64,000 nt of DNA from Paracoccus jeotgali (GTDB lineage: Bacteria; Pseudomonadota; Alphaproteobacteria; Rhodobacterales; Rhodobacteraceae): positions 1,096,501 to 1,160,500 of the forward strand of contig NZ_CP025583.1 of NCBI RefSeq assembly GCF_002865605.1, written 5' to 3'. Positions 34,011 to 42,502 of the stretch are shown here, piece after piece (within the stretch, counting starts at the first letter, position 1; every line of letters starts with the position of its first letter). The translations under genes and the position numbers were made by a program. A model generated the notes under the pieces. It did no database searches and had not been told where the DNA came from. It saw only the letters and a list, made by a program, of their open reading frames with translations.

Positions 34011-35012
34011 TCACCGCCATTTCTTGGTTTCAAACGCGCCGAGGGTCTGCTTCTGCCCTTCGGTCAGCGCGACGAGATCGGCGATATTCGCCTCGCGCCC
34101 GGCCCTGATGTCGTCGATGGCGCGGCGGAAGGCCGCGACCACGTTGCGGACATAGGATTTCGACCGCTGCCGGCCCTCGATCTTGAAGGCATGAACGCCC
34201 GCATCGATCAGATCGGGCAACAGGCGCGAGAGGTTCAGGCTGACCGGCTCCTCGAAGGCGTAATAGCCCTCGGGGCGGTGGGGGGCGGTATAGCGGCCCT
34301 TGCAGATGGTGGGGTAGCCCGCGTTTTCCTGCGCGCCGAAGCGGTCGATGGTGAAACCGGCCAGCCGGCTCGACATCTCGCCCGTGGCATCGTCGCGGAC
34401 ATATTCCACATCCGAGGCGGGCGAGCAGACGCCGTCCATATTGGTCGATTGCCCGGTCAGGTAATTGGTCAGGCTGCACCGGCCCTCGACCATTAACCCG
34501 TGATTGCCGAAGATGAAGGTCTCGATCTCGCAGGGAATCTCGCGCCGGATCTCGCGGATCTCGGGGATGGTCAGGATGCGCGGCAGGACCACGCGCTTGA
34601 CGCCGAAATTCTCGCAGTAATAGCGGATCGCCTCGGGCGAGGATGCCGCGGCCTGCACCGACAGGTGCAGCCGGACCTGCGGATGGGTGCGGGCGATATA
34701 TTCCGCCACCCCCATATCGGCCACGATGAAGGCATCGACGCCCAGCCGCGCGCCGGTGTCCGCGGCCTGCTTCCACAGGTCAAACTTGCCCGCCGGGGGA
34801 TAGGTGTTCAGTGCCAGCAGCACCTTGGCGCCGCGGGCATGGGCATAGGCCACGGCCTCGGCCAGTTCTTCGGGGGTGAAGTTCAGCCCCGGAAAGTTGC
34901 GCGCATTGGTCGCGTCCTGAAAGCCGCAATAGACCGCATCCGCGCCCGCATCGACAGCGGTGCGCAGCGCGGCGGGCGTGCCGGCCGGGCAGATGAGTTC
35001 GGCGAGTGTCAT
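34011..35012 (-). CDS. ubiU: UbiU, oxygen-independent ubiquinone hydroxylation
   Basis: 333-residue U32-family partner of UbiV. ELICPAGTPAALRTAVDAGA, NARNFPGLNFT and VKIEGRQRS-type AFKIEGRQRSKSYVRNVV identify it. Of the four Fe-S cysteines known in Escherichia coli UbiU, three are recognisable (C179 in EGRCSLTNYL, C196 in GVCSPA, and TICKGRY); the first, expected five residues after the FFG-type start of the loop, is glycine (G172 in FGNHGLMV), with His171 adjacent and C161 nearby. Overlap-free, 3 nt after ubiT. Confidence 0.92.
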   Translation of the reverse strand: MTLAELICPAGTPAALRTAVDAGADAVYCGFQDATNARNFPGLNFTPEELAEAVAYAHARGAKVLLALNTYPPAGKFDLWKQAADTGARLGVDAFIVADMGVAEYIARTHPQVRLHLSVQAAASSPEAIRYYCENFGVKRVVLPRILTIPEIREIRREIPCEIETFIFGNHGLMVEGRCSLTNYLTGQSTNMDGVCSPASDVEYVRDDATGEMSSRLAGFTIDRFGAQENAGYPTICKGRYTAPHRPEGYYAFEEPVSLNLSRLLPDLIDAGVHAFKIEGRQRSKSYVRNVVAAFRRAIDDIRAGREANIADLVALTEGQKQTLGAFETKKWR

Positions 35013-35015
35013 GCG

Positions 35016-35588
35016 TCAGACCCCGTTCTGGTGATTGTGATAGCTGCGCCGCAGCCGGTTCAGGATGGCGCGGCCGGGGGCGCCGAACAGCGCCGCCGCC
35101 TCGTCCGCGATCGAGCCGTCGACATCGTCCAGCGCATTGCGCAGGCGGACGACGGCCTCGGTATCGCCGGTGATCGTCAGGTCGCGCGAAAAGAAGGCCG
35201 CATCGCCATCCTCGTCGGAATCGACCAGTTGCAGCAGCAGCATGAAGCCGCCCCGGATCGTGGCCCCGGCAGGCGGCAGCGCGTCGCGCGGCACGGCGCG
35301 AAAGATCAGCCGCTCGGGGTCGGGGCGCAGGTGCAGCGCAAAGGGCAGCTCGATGGGGTCGATGACGAAATCGGTCTGCCGATGCGCCCCCAGCCGCGCG
35401 AACAGCGAGGCGTGGTTCTGCGCGATCTTGCGCACGGTCCGGTTCAGCAAGGGCTGGACCATGACGCAGGCGATCCGCGCCAGCGGGCCGCTGCGGCGGG
35501 GGGGCGCGTCCGCGCGGGCGCCGGTCTGGCCCGCATCCGAGCCGTCGCGGGGCAGGGGGGCCGCGGTCGAAAAAGCGTTGTCGGTCAC
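35016..35588 (-). CDS. ubiT: UbiT, SCP2-domain accessory protein
   Basis: 190-residue protein with a C-terminal SCP2-like lipid-binding domain (about residues 80-170; PFALHLRPDPERLIFRAVPR, DLTITGDTEAVVRLRNALDD). UbiT binds isoprenoid quinone intermediates for the anaerobic ubiquinone route. The GTG start is preferred because AAAGGA lies 8 nt upstream; the longer open frame has no similarity. First gene of ubiTUV and divergent from nrdD, both for anaerobic life. Confidence 0.88.
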   Translation of the reverse strand: MTDNAFSTAAPLPRDGSDAGQTGARADAPPRRSGPLARIACVMVQPLLNRTVRKIAQNHASLFARLGAHRQTDFVIDPIELPFALHLRPDPERLIFRAVPRDALPPAGATIRGGFMLLLQLVDSDEDGDAAFFSRDLTITGDTEAVVRLRNALDDVDGSIADEAAALFGAPGRAILNRLRRSYHNHQNGV

Positions 35589-35846
35589 GAAACCATCCTT
35601 TCGCAATTGCGCCGGAACCGGCCCCGAACCGCGTCGCATGGGTCGGGCCGGGCCTGTCGCCTTCGGACCTAGCAGCGGGCAATCGCGCCGGACAATCGCC
35701 AAATGCCCGGCTGCGACCCTGCGCCGCAGGAGGGGGCAGCGACGGTTTGACGCAGCAACCAGAGCTTGATCGAATCCCGGACCCATGCACTAACTGTGGT
35801 ATCAGGTTAAAATATGACCACCACATATAGATTATCGGGGAACGAT

Positions 35847-37859
35847 ATGGCGGGACACCCTTTGCAGATCATCAAGCGGAACGGCGCGCTTGTCCCCTTT
35901 GATCGCCACCGCATCCGGCACGCGATCGCCAGCGCAGGAGAGGCCACGAAAGAGTTCGCCCCGGCCGAGGCCGAGGCCCTGACCGCGCAGGCCGAGACGG
36001 TCATCGCGCATCGTTTCGACGGCGGCACGCCCACGGTCGAACAGGTGCAGGACATCATCGAACAGGTGCTGATCACCGCCGGTCGGGTGGACACGGCCAA
36101 TGCCTTCATCGCCTATCGCAGCCGCCATCAGAAGGCGCGGCAGGGGCAAAAGGCGCTGGTCGATGTGGCCTCGTCGATCAACGAATATCTGGACCGGTCC
36201 GACTGGCGGGTCAATGCCAATGCCAATCAGGGCTATTCGCTGGGCGGGCTGATCCTGAACCTGTCGGGCAAGGTGGTCGCGAATTACTGGCTCTCGCATC
36301 TCTACCCGCCCGAGGTGGGCGAGGCGCATCGCGAGGGCGACATCCACATTCACGATCTGGACGTGCTGGCCGGATATTGCGCCGGCTGGTCGCTGAAAAC
36401 CCTGCTGGTCGAGGGCTTCAACGGCGTTCCCGGCACCATCGAATCCCTGCCGCCCCGGCATTTCTCCAGCGCCGTGGGCCAGATCGTCAACTTCCTTGGC
36501 ACGCTGCAGAACGAATGGGCGGGGGCGCAGGCGTTCAGCTCGTTCGACACCTGTATGGCGCCCTTCGTCCGCAAGGACGCGATGAGCTACCCCGAGGTCC
36601 TGCAATGCATGCAGGAGCTGATCTTCAATCTGAACGTGCCCTCTCGCTGGGGGACGCAGACGCCGTTCACCAACCTGACCTTCGACTGGGTCTGCCCCGA
36701 GGATCTGCGCGACGAGGTGCCGCTGATCGGCGGCGAGCCCATGCCCTTCACCTATGGCGAGTTGCAGGACGAGATGGACCTGATCAACCGCGCCTATATC
36801 GAGGTGATGACCGGCGGCGATGCCCGTGGCCGGGTCTTTACCTTCCCGATCCCGACCTACAACATCGCGCCGGATTTCCCCTGGGACAGCCCTAATGCCG
36901 AGCTGCTGTTCGACATGACGGCGAAATACGGGCTGCCCTATTTCCAGAACTTCATCAATTCCGACCTCAAGCCCAACATGATCCGGTCGATGTGCTGCCG
37001 GCTGCAACTGGACCTGACCGAGCTTCTGAAGCGCGGCAACGGGCTGTTCGGCAGCGCCGAGCAGACCGGCTCGATCGGGGTGGTGACGGTCAACTGCGCG
37101 CGGCTGGGCTATCGCTACAAGGGCGACGAGGCCGCGCTGTTCCGCCGCCTGGACGAGCTGCTGGAACTGGGCCGCGTCAGCCTGGAAATCAAGCGCGAGA
37201 CCATCCAGCGGCTGATGGATGACGGGCTTTACCCCTATACGCGCCGCTATCTGGGCACGCTGCGCAATCACTTCTCGACCCTCGGGGTGAATGGCATCAA
37301 CGAGATGATCCGCAACTTCACCGACGACGCCCATGACATCACCAGCGAATGGGGCCACGATTTCGCGGTCCGGCTGCTGGACCACATCCGCGCCCGCATC
37401 ACCGAGTTTCAGGGCCAGACCGAGACCATGTTCAACCTCGAGGCCACGCCGGCCGAAGGCACGACCTATCGTTTCGCGAAAGAGGACCGCAAGCGCTTCC
37501 CCGGCATCTTGCAGGCCGGCACCGACGAGAACCCATACTACACCAATTCGAGCCAGCTTCCCGTCGGCTATACCGACGACCCGTTCGAGGCGCTTTTGCA
37601 GCAGGACGACCTGCAAAAGAAATACACCGGCGGCACGGTGCTGCACCTCTATATGGGCTCGCGCCTCAGTTCGGGCGAGGCGGCGAAGAAGCTGGTGCAG
37701 CGGGCGCTGTCGCGGTTCCGCCTGCCCTATATCACCGTCACGCCGACATTCTCGATCTGCCCGACGCATGGCTATCTGGCGGGCGAACACGCCTTCTGCC
37801 CGAAATGCGATCAGGAACGTCTGGCCCAGAAACGGCAATCCGCCGCTCACGCAGCCTGA
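35847..37859 (+). CDS. nrdD: Class III anaerobic ribonucleotide reductase, catalytic part
   Basis: 670-residue NrdD: an N-terminal ATP-cone (LQIIKRNGALVPFDRHRIRH) and the ten-stranded barrel domain (NVPSRWGTQTPFTNLTFDWV, MIRSMCCRLQLDL, EQTGSIGVVTVNCARLGYRY). It ends after the zinc-site region SICPTHGYLAGEHAFCPKC and lacks the glycyl-radical loop RVxGY that should follow; that loop is encoded by the next gene. Start: this ATG has GGGGAA six bases upstream; an earlier in-frame ATG at 35814 is also possible but sits directly on a TAAAAT promoter-like stretch. Makes dNTPs without oxygen. Confidence 0.92.
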   Translation: MAGHPLQIIKRNGALVPFDRHRIRHAIASAGEATKEFAPAEAEALTAQAETVIAHRFDGGTPTVEQVQDIIEQVLITAGRVDTANAFIAYRSRHQKARQGQKALVDVASSINEYLDRSDWRVNANANQGYSLGGLILNLSGKVVANYWLSHLYPPEVGEAHREGDIHIHDLDVLAGYCAGWSLKTLLVEGFNGVPGTIESLPPRHFSSAVGQIVNFLGTLQNEWAGAQAFSSFDTCMAPFVRKDAMSYPEVLQCMQELIFNLNVPSRWGTQTPFTNLTFDWVCPEDLRDEVPLIGGEPMPFTYGELQDEMDLINRAYIEVMTGGDARGRVFTFPIPTYNIAPDFPWDSPNAELLFDMTAKYGLPYFQNFINSDLKPNMIRSMCCRLQLDLTELLKRGNGLFGSAEQTGSIGVVTVNCARLGYRYKGDEAALFRRLDELLELGRVSLEIKRETIQRLMDDGLYPYTRRYLGTLRNHFSTLGVNGINEMIRNFTDDAHDITSEWGHDFAVRLLDHIRARITEFQGQTETMFNLEATPAEGTTYRFAKEDRKRFPGILQAGTDENPYYTNSSQLPVGYTDDPFEALLQQDDLQKKYTGGTVLHLYMGSRLSSGEAAKKLVQRALSRFRLPYITVTPTFSICPTHGYLAGEHAFCPKCDQERLAQKRQSAAHAA

Positions 37860-37870
37860 AGGAGGCAAAG

Positions 37871-38059
37871 ATGACCAAACAAGACATCACGCTGGAAGAT
37901 CACGAGCGCCAGCCCTGCGAGGTCTGGACCCGCGTCATGGGCTATCACCGCCCCGTCTCGTCCTTCAACAAGGGCAAAAAGGGCGAACATGCCGAGCGCC
38001 TGTTCTTTACCGAGGCCGCGCTGACCGCCGCGCCCGCCGGGGACACCCGTGCCGCCTGA
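37871..38059 (+). CDS. Separate glycyl-radical domain of class III RNR
   Basis: 62-residue protein consisting only of the C-terminal loop normally fused to NrdD: CEVWTRVMGYHRPVSSFNKG, then KKGEHAERLFFTE, with the radical glycine G24 in RVMGY. It has a perfect AGGAGG site 5 nt upstream, lies 11 nt after the nrdD stop in a different frame, and overlaps nrdG by 11 nt. NrdG would form the radical on this peptide, which must then dock into NrdD, similar in principle to GrcA (YfiD) with pyruvate formate-lyase. The strong ribosome site argues for a true split gene and against a sequencing error. Confidence 0.85.
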   Translation: MTKQDITLEDHERQPCEVWTRVMGYHRPVSSFNKGKKGEHAERLFFTEAALTAAPAGDTRAA

Positions 38060-38669
38060 ACTGCGCATCGGCGGGCTGACCCGGCTGTCCACCTGCGATT
38101 GGCCGGGTCAGCTTGTCGCGACGGTCTTTACCCAAGGCTGCCCCTGGGACTGCCACTATTGCCACAATCCCGACCTGATCCCGCCCGACCGCCCGACCGA
38201 AGTCAGCTGGGCGCAGGTGCTGGGTTTTCTGGCGACACGGCGCGGGCTGCTGGACGGAGTGGTGTTTTCCGGGGGCGAGCCGACGCTGCAACCGGGACTG
38301 CCTGCGGCGATGCAGCAGGTCCGCGATCTGGGCTTTGGCGTCGGGCTGCACACCGGCGGACCCTATCCGCGACGGCTGGCGGCGGTGCTGCCGCTGACCG
38401 ATTGGGTGGGGTTTGACGTCAAGGCACCTTTCGATGATTATGCCCGCATCACCTGCGTCGATGGCAGCGGCGCCAAGGCGCGCGAGAGCCTGGCGCTGAT
38501 GCTGAACAGCGGCGTCGCCTGCGACATCCGCACCACCGTCGACGCGGCGTGGCTGGATGCCGACGCGCTGTCCCGGCTGGACGCGGATCTCGCGCCCTTC
38601 GGCATCGCCACGCGGCGCCAGCCCTACCGGACCGAAGGCACCCGGCCGGACCGGCAGCGCATGACCTAA
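38049..38669 (+). CDS. nrdG: Anaerobic RNR activating enzyme
   Basis: 206-residue radical SAM protein. C31, C35 and C38 in GCPWDCHYCHN bind the [4Fe-4S] cluster, FSGGEPTLQPG binds S-adenosylmethionine. It abstracts hydrogen from the glycine of the small glycyl-radical protein encoded just upstream. Starts at GTG within the end of that gene, so expression is coupled. The family is often annotated as pyruvate formate-lyase activating-like; context gives NrdG. Confidence 0.9.
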   Translation: MPPELRIGGLTRLSTCDWPGQLVATVFTQGCPWDCHYCHNPDLIPPDRPTEVSWAQVLGFLATRRGLLDGVVFSGGEPTLQPGLPAAMQQVRDLGFGVGLHTGGPYPRRLAAVLPLTDWVGFDVKAPFDDYARITCVDGSGAKARESLALMLNSGVACDIRTTVDAAWLDADALSRLDADLAPFGIATRRQPYRTEGTRPDRQRMT

Positions 38670-38704
38670 GGGTGCCGGGCGCGTGCGCCAGAAAGGTTGA
38701 CCCC

Positions 38705-39718
38705 GTGTCCGACACCCTGACCCTGACCGAGGCCCAGATTCACGCCCTCGCCTTTGATTTCCTGCGCTTTCACGGGCTGGCCGCCGATCAGGCGCAGGCG
38801 ATGGCGCAGGTTCTAACGCAGGCGCAGCGCGATGGCGGGCTGTCCCACGGGCTGCAACGCCTGCCGGGGACGCTGGACACCATGTCCCATCCCGCCTTCA
38901 ACCGTGACGCGGTGCCGGTCATCACGCAGGTCACGCCTGCGGTGAATTGCGCCGATGCCGGGTTCGGATTTTCCATTCTCGCCAGCATGAGCGGGCTGGA
39001 CCCGCTGATCGACAGCGCGCGCAAGCTGGGGCTCGCGATGCTGGCGGTCAATAACGGCTTTCATTCGACCGCGCTGTGGCCGGTGGTGGAACGGATCGCG
39101 GAACAGGGGCTGGTCGGGCTGTCGATGAACCCGACGCGGGACTGGGTGGCGCCGGCGGGCGGGACGCGGCCGGTGCTGGGCACGAACCCCATCGCCTTTG
39201 CCTGGCCGCGACCGGGGCGCGCGCCCTATGTGTTTGATTTCGCGACCACCGCCGCCTCGCGCGCCGATATCGCGCTGCATCGCCAGCAGGGCAAGCCGGT
39301 GCCCGAGGGCTGGGGGCTGGACGCAGAGGGGCGCGACACCACCGATCCGGCGGCGGTGCTGGCGGGGGCGATGCTGCCCTTTGGCGGGCACAAGGGGTCC
39401 GCGATTGCGACCATGATCGAGCTTCTTTCGGGGCCGTTCATCGGCGACCGGACCAGTGCGGCCTCGGCGCGCTTCGATCAGGGCCATGACGCGGCGCCCT
39501 GCCATGGCGAGCTGATCCTCGCCCTCGACCCGGCGCTGCTGGCCTCGCCGGATGATATCGCTGCCGCCGAGGCGACGCTGGACGCGATCACGGATCAGGG
39601 GGCGCGGCTGCCCGGCGCGCGGCGCCATGCCATCCGCGCGCAGAACCTGCGCGACGGTATCCCCGTCGACCGCGCGCTTTACGACCGGATTCGCGGGATG
39701 ATGAAAAGCGAGGGGTGA
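38705..39718 (+). CDS. Ldh2/YlbC/DpkA-type NAD(P)-dependent dehydrogenase
   Basis: 337-residue member of the malate/L-lactate dehydrogenase (Ldh2) family: LTEAQIHALAFDFLRFHGLA, DGGLSHGLQRLPG, NNGFHSTALWPVVE and GGTRPVLGTNPIAFAWPRPG, GGHKGSAIATMIELLSGPF. Family members reduce or oxidise 2-oxo/2-hydroxy acids, ureidoglycolate, or cyclic imino acids (DpkA). Substrate cannot be read; ureidoglycolate would fit the purine genes 15-25 kb away but there is no direct link. GTG start, with AAAGG upstream. Confidence 0.8.
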   Translation: MSDTLTLTEAQIHALAFDFLRFHGLAADQAQAMAQVLTQAQRDGGLSHGLQRLPGTLDTMSHPAFNRDAVPVITQVTPAVNCADAGFGFSILASMSGLDPLIDSARKLGLAMLAVNNGFHSTALWPVVERIAEQGLVGLSMNPTRDWVAPAGGTRPVLGTNPIAFAWPRPGRAPYVFDFATTAASRADIALHRQQGKPVPEGWGLDAEGRDTTDPAAVLAGAMLPFGGHKGSAIATMIELLSGPFIGDRTSAASARFDQGHDAAPCHGELILALDPALLASPDDIAAAEATLDAITDQGARLPGARRHAIRAQNLRDGIPVDRALYDRIRGMMKSEG

Positions 39719-39820
39719 GGCGGGGCAGGGGCAAACTGCGTCCAGCCTGATAGGACAGGGCGGTCGGTTGTTCTTACAATAGACCCGCAGGCGCGGTCTG
39801 AACCTCCCGCAGATCAGCCG

Positions 39821-41971
39821 CTACGCCCGCGTCGGATCATAGGCCAGCAGGCGCAGCGCGTTCATCGTCACCAGAACCGTCGCCCCGGTATCGGCGAGGA
39901 TGGCGATCCACAGCCCGGTGATCCCCAGCAGCGTGGTGACCAGAAACACCGCCTTCAACCCCAGCGCGATCGAGACGTTCTGGCGGATATTCCGCATCGC
40001 CGCCCGCGCCAGCCGGATCATCGCCGGGATATCCGTCACCCGGTCGCGCAGGATCGCGGCATCCGCCGTCTCGAGCGCCACATCGGTGCCCGAACCCATC
40101 GCCACACCCACGCTCGCCTGTTTCAGCGCCGGGGCGTCGTTGATGCCGTCGCCGACCATCATCACCCCCTGATCGGCCATGCCGGCAATCGCCGCCAGCT
40201 TGTCGGCGGGCAGCATGCCAGCGCGGTAATCGCTGCCCAGAGCCTCGGCAATGGCGGCGGCGGTGCGCTGGTTGTCGCCGGTCAGGATCGTCCCGCTCAG
40301 GCCCATGGCGTGCAACTGCCGGATCGCCTCGCCCGCATCGGCGCGCGCCTCGTCCCGCAGCGCGATCAGGCCAAGCGCACCGTCCGGCGCCGACAGCACC
40401 ACCACCGTCTTGCCCGCCGATTCCATCGTGGCGATCTGTTCGCCGGCACCGTCCGCCAGCAGCCCCTGTTCGCTGGCCTCGCGTGGGCTGGAGACATGCA
40501 GCAGCCGTCCCTCGACCATGGCCGAGACGCCGCGCCCGGCCTGTGCGCGCGCGTCCTCAGCCCGCGCCGGCGTCAGCCCCTCGGCCCGTTGCAGGATCGC
40601 CCGCGCGATGGGATGGCTGGAATCGGATTCGACCCCGGCCGCCAGCCGCAACAGCTCGGTCTGGTCCAGATCGGACAGCGGCACGACATCGGTCACCTGC
40701 GGGCGGCCATGGGTCAGCGTGCCGGTCTTGTCGAAGGCCACGGCGCGGATCTGCGCCGTCGCCTCGATCACCGCGCCGCCCTTCATCAGCAGCCCGCGCC
40801 GCGCGCCCGACGACATCGCCGAGGCAATGGCGGCGGGGACCGAGATCACCAGCGCGCAGGGGCAACCGATCAGCAGCAGCGCCAGCCCGCGATAGATCCA
40901 GTCGCCCCAGGCTGCGCCGAAAGCCAGCGGCGGGATCAGGATCACCGCCACCGACAGCCCGACCACCAGCGGCATGTACCAGCGGCTGAAGCGGTCGATG
41001 AAGCGTTCGGTGGGCGCGCGGGCCTCTTCGGCATCCTCGACCAGGCGGATGATGCGGGCGATGGTGTTGTCTTCGGCCGCGCGCGAGACGCGGACTCGCA
41101 GCGCGGCCTCGGTATTGATGGCGCCGGCAAAGACCTCGTCGCCCGGACCGCGCGGCTGCGGGACGCTTTCGCCGGTCACCGGGCTTTCGTCGATGCCGCT
41201 GCTGCCGGTCAGGATCACCCCGTCGGCGGGGATGCGGTCGCCGGGCCGGACCAGCACGGTCTGGCCGACCTGCAGGCTGTCGGCCGGGACCTGCTGGCTG
41301 CGTCCGTCGGATTCCAGCAGCGCGGTCTTGGGGACCAGTTCCGCCAGCGCCCGGATGCCTTGGCGGGCGCGGCCTGCGGCCACGCCCTCCAGCACCTCGC
41401 CCACGGCGAACAGAAAGACCACCAGCGCCGCTTCTTCGGCGGCGCCGATGAAGAGGGCCCCGATGGCGGCAATGGTCATCAGCGATTCGATGGTGAAGGG
41501 CTGTCCCAGCCGCAGCGCCGCCAGCGCCCGCTGCGCCACCGGCGCCACGCCGATCAGGCAGGCCGCGACAAAGGCCCAGTCGCGCCACTGGCCGGGCAGC
41601 AGAAAACCAAGCGTCCAGGCCGCCGCCAGCAGCAGCCCGGTCAGGATCACCAGCCGGCCCTTGGCGGTGGCGTACCAAGGCCCCGGCTCGACGTCGTGGT
41701 CATGGGCATGGCCGTGCGCCGCCGCCTTGCGGGCGGCGGGGGCCGCGATGCCGAAGCCCAGCGCGCGCACGACGTCTTCGACCTCGTCCCGGCGGGTCTG
41801 GTCGGGGTCGAGGCGCAGCCGCAGCTTTTCGGCCATGACGTTGACGCTGACCGCGCTGACACCGGGCAGGCGGTCGAGTGCGCCGGTGATCCGCGTCGCG
41901 CAGGACGCGCAATCCATGCCGGTGACGGACCATTCGCAGGTCGTGTCGGGGAGGGGGTCGTGCTGCATCAT
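39821..41971 (-). CDS. zntA: P1B-type Zn/Cd/Pb-exporting ATPase
   Basis: 716 residues. N-terminal HMA domain with C21 and C24 in GMDCASC, a His-rich linker (HGHAHDHD), membrane segments, the TGES actuator motif (SPVTGESVPQ), the CPC metal-binding helix (LLIGCPCALVISV), phosphorylation motif DKTGTLTHG, HP motif (SSHPIA), and GDGINDAPAL. CPC with the MerR-type regulator next door points to Zn/Cd/Pb export of the ZntA class; copper ATPases would have a different last helix. Two adjacent ATGs can start it (41971 or 41968), after GGAGAGA. Open frame further upstream crosses its own promoter and merR. Confidence 0.92.
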   Translation of the reverse strand: MMQHDPLPDTTCEWSVTGMDCASCATRITGALDRLPGVSAVSVNVMAEKLRLRLDPDQTRRDEVEDVVRALGFGIAAPAARKAAAHGHAHDHDVEPGPWYATAKGRLVILTGLLLAAAWTLGFLLPGQWRDWAFVAACLIGVAPVAQRALAALRLGQPFTIESLMTIAAIGALFIGAAEEAALVVFLFAVGEVLEGVAAGRARQGIRALAELVPKTALLESDGRSQQVPADSLQVGQTVLVRPGDRIPADGVILTGSSGIDESPVTGESVPQPRGPGDEVFAGAINTEAALRVRVSRAAEDNTIARIIRLVEDAEEARAPTERFIDRFSRWYMPLVVGLSVAVILIPPLAFGAAWGDWIYRGLALLLIGCPCALVISVPAAIASAMSSGARRGLLMKGGAVIEATAQIRAVAFDKTGTLTHGRPQVTDVVPLSDLDQTELLRLAAGVESDSSHPIARAILQRAEGLTPARAEDARAQAGRGVSAMVEGRLLHVSSPREASEQGLLADGAGEQIATMESAGKTVVVLSAPDGALGLIALRDEARADAGEAIRQLHAMGLSGTILTGDNQRTAAAIAEALGSDYRAGMLPADKLAAIAGMADQGVMMVGDGINDAPALKQASVGVAMGSGTDVALETADAAILRDRVTDIPAMIRLARAAMRNIRQNVSIALGLKAVFLVTTLLGITGLWIAILADTGATVLVTMNALRLLAYDPTRA

Positions 41972-42011
41972 TCTCTCCAAGCGTCTTCGGGATGGACCGG
42001 GACTGCCAGGC

Positions 42012-42042
42012 AATCTAATCTCTCTAGCAACTAGAGGTTCAA
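42012..42042 (-). promoter_or_regulatory. MerR-type stretched promoter of zntA
   Basis: On the minus strand: -35 TTGAAC (42037-42042), a 19-bp spacer carrying the palindrome CTCTAGTTGCTAGAG (42022-42036), and -10 TAGATT (42012-42017), 41 bp before the zntA start. The 19-bp spacer with the operator inside it is the classic arrangement that MerR-family activators untwist upon metal binding. The site is also 17 bp from the merR start, so autoregulation is likely. Confidence 0.88.
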
Positions 42043-42052
42043 GGGCTGAATC

Positions 42053-42487
42053 ATGCTGAGCATCGGAAAACTTGGCGCGGCGGCGGGGGTGAAGGTGCCG
42101 ACGATCCGCTATTACGAGCAGATCGGCCTGCTGGAGGCGCCCGAACGCAGCGCCGGAAACCAGCGGCTGTATCCGGCAAGCGCGCTCGACCGGCTGCGCT
42201 TCATCCGCCATTCGCGCGAGCTGGGCTTTCCGCTCGACGCGATCCGAGAGCTGCTGGACCTCGCCGACCGCCCGGACCGGCCCTGCGCCGCCATCGACGC
42301 CATCGCCGCGCGCCAACTGGCCGCGACCCGCGCCCGAATTGCCCGGCTGCGCGCGCTCGAGGGTGAGTTGCAGCGGATGCTGGCCGGCTGCGCGACCGGG
42401 CGGGTGTCCGACTGCCGGGTGATCGAGGTGCTGGGCGACCACGCGCTATGCGCCGAGGATCACGGCGCGACCGACCCCGAAGGCTGA
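42053..42487 (+). CDS. MerR-family metal-responsive regulator (ZntR/CadR-like)
   Basis: 144 residues: winged helix at the N-terminus (MLSIGKLGAAAGVKVPTIRY, YEQIGLL), a dimerisation helix (about 82-110), and cysteines C78, C113, C121 and C133 at the positions used by Zn/Cd/Pb-sensing MerR proteins. Divergent from zntA across the stretched promoter. Whether it answers to zinc, cadmium or lead cannot be fixed from sequence. Confidence 0.9.
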   Translation: MLSIGKLGAAAGVKVPTIRYYEQIGLLEAPERSAGNQRLYPASALDRLRFIRHSRELGFPLDAIRELLDLADRPDRPCAAIDAIAARQLAATRARIARLRALEGELQRMLAGCATGRVSDCRVIEVLGDHALCAEDHGATDPEG

Positions 42488-42502
42488 GCGCGGGGCCGGC
42501 AG

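Noticed and set aside
35761..35846. FNR or NrdR box before nrdD
   Set aside because: TTGATCGAATC at 35766 has a left half only, and ATATG-N7-CATAT near 35813-35829 does not match the NrdR consensus well. I see no convincing site.
37857..37871. Simple frameshift or stop readthrough joining NrdD to its glycyl-radical domain
   Set aside because: The small frame has a perfect AGGAGG and a proper start, and joining would need both a stop bypass and a frame change. I treat it as a genuine split, while noting that resequencing would settle it.
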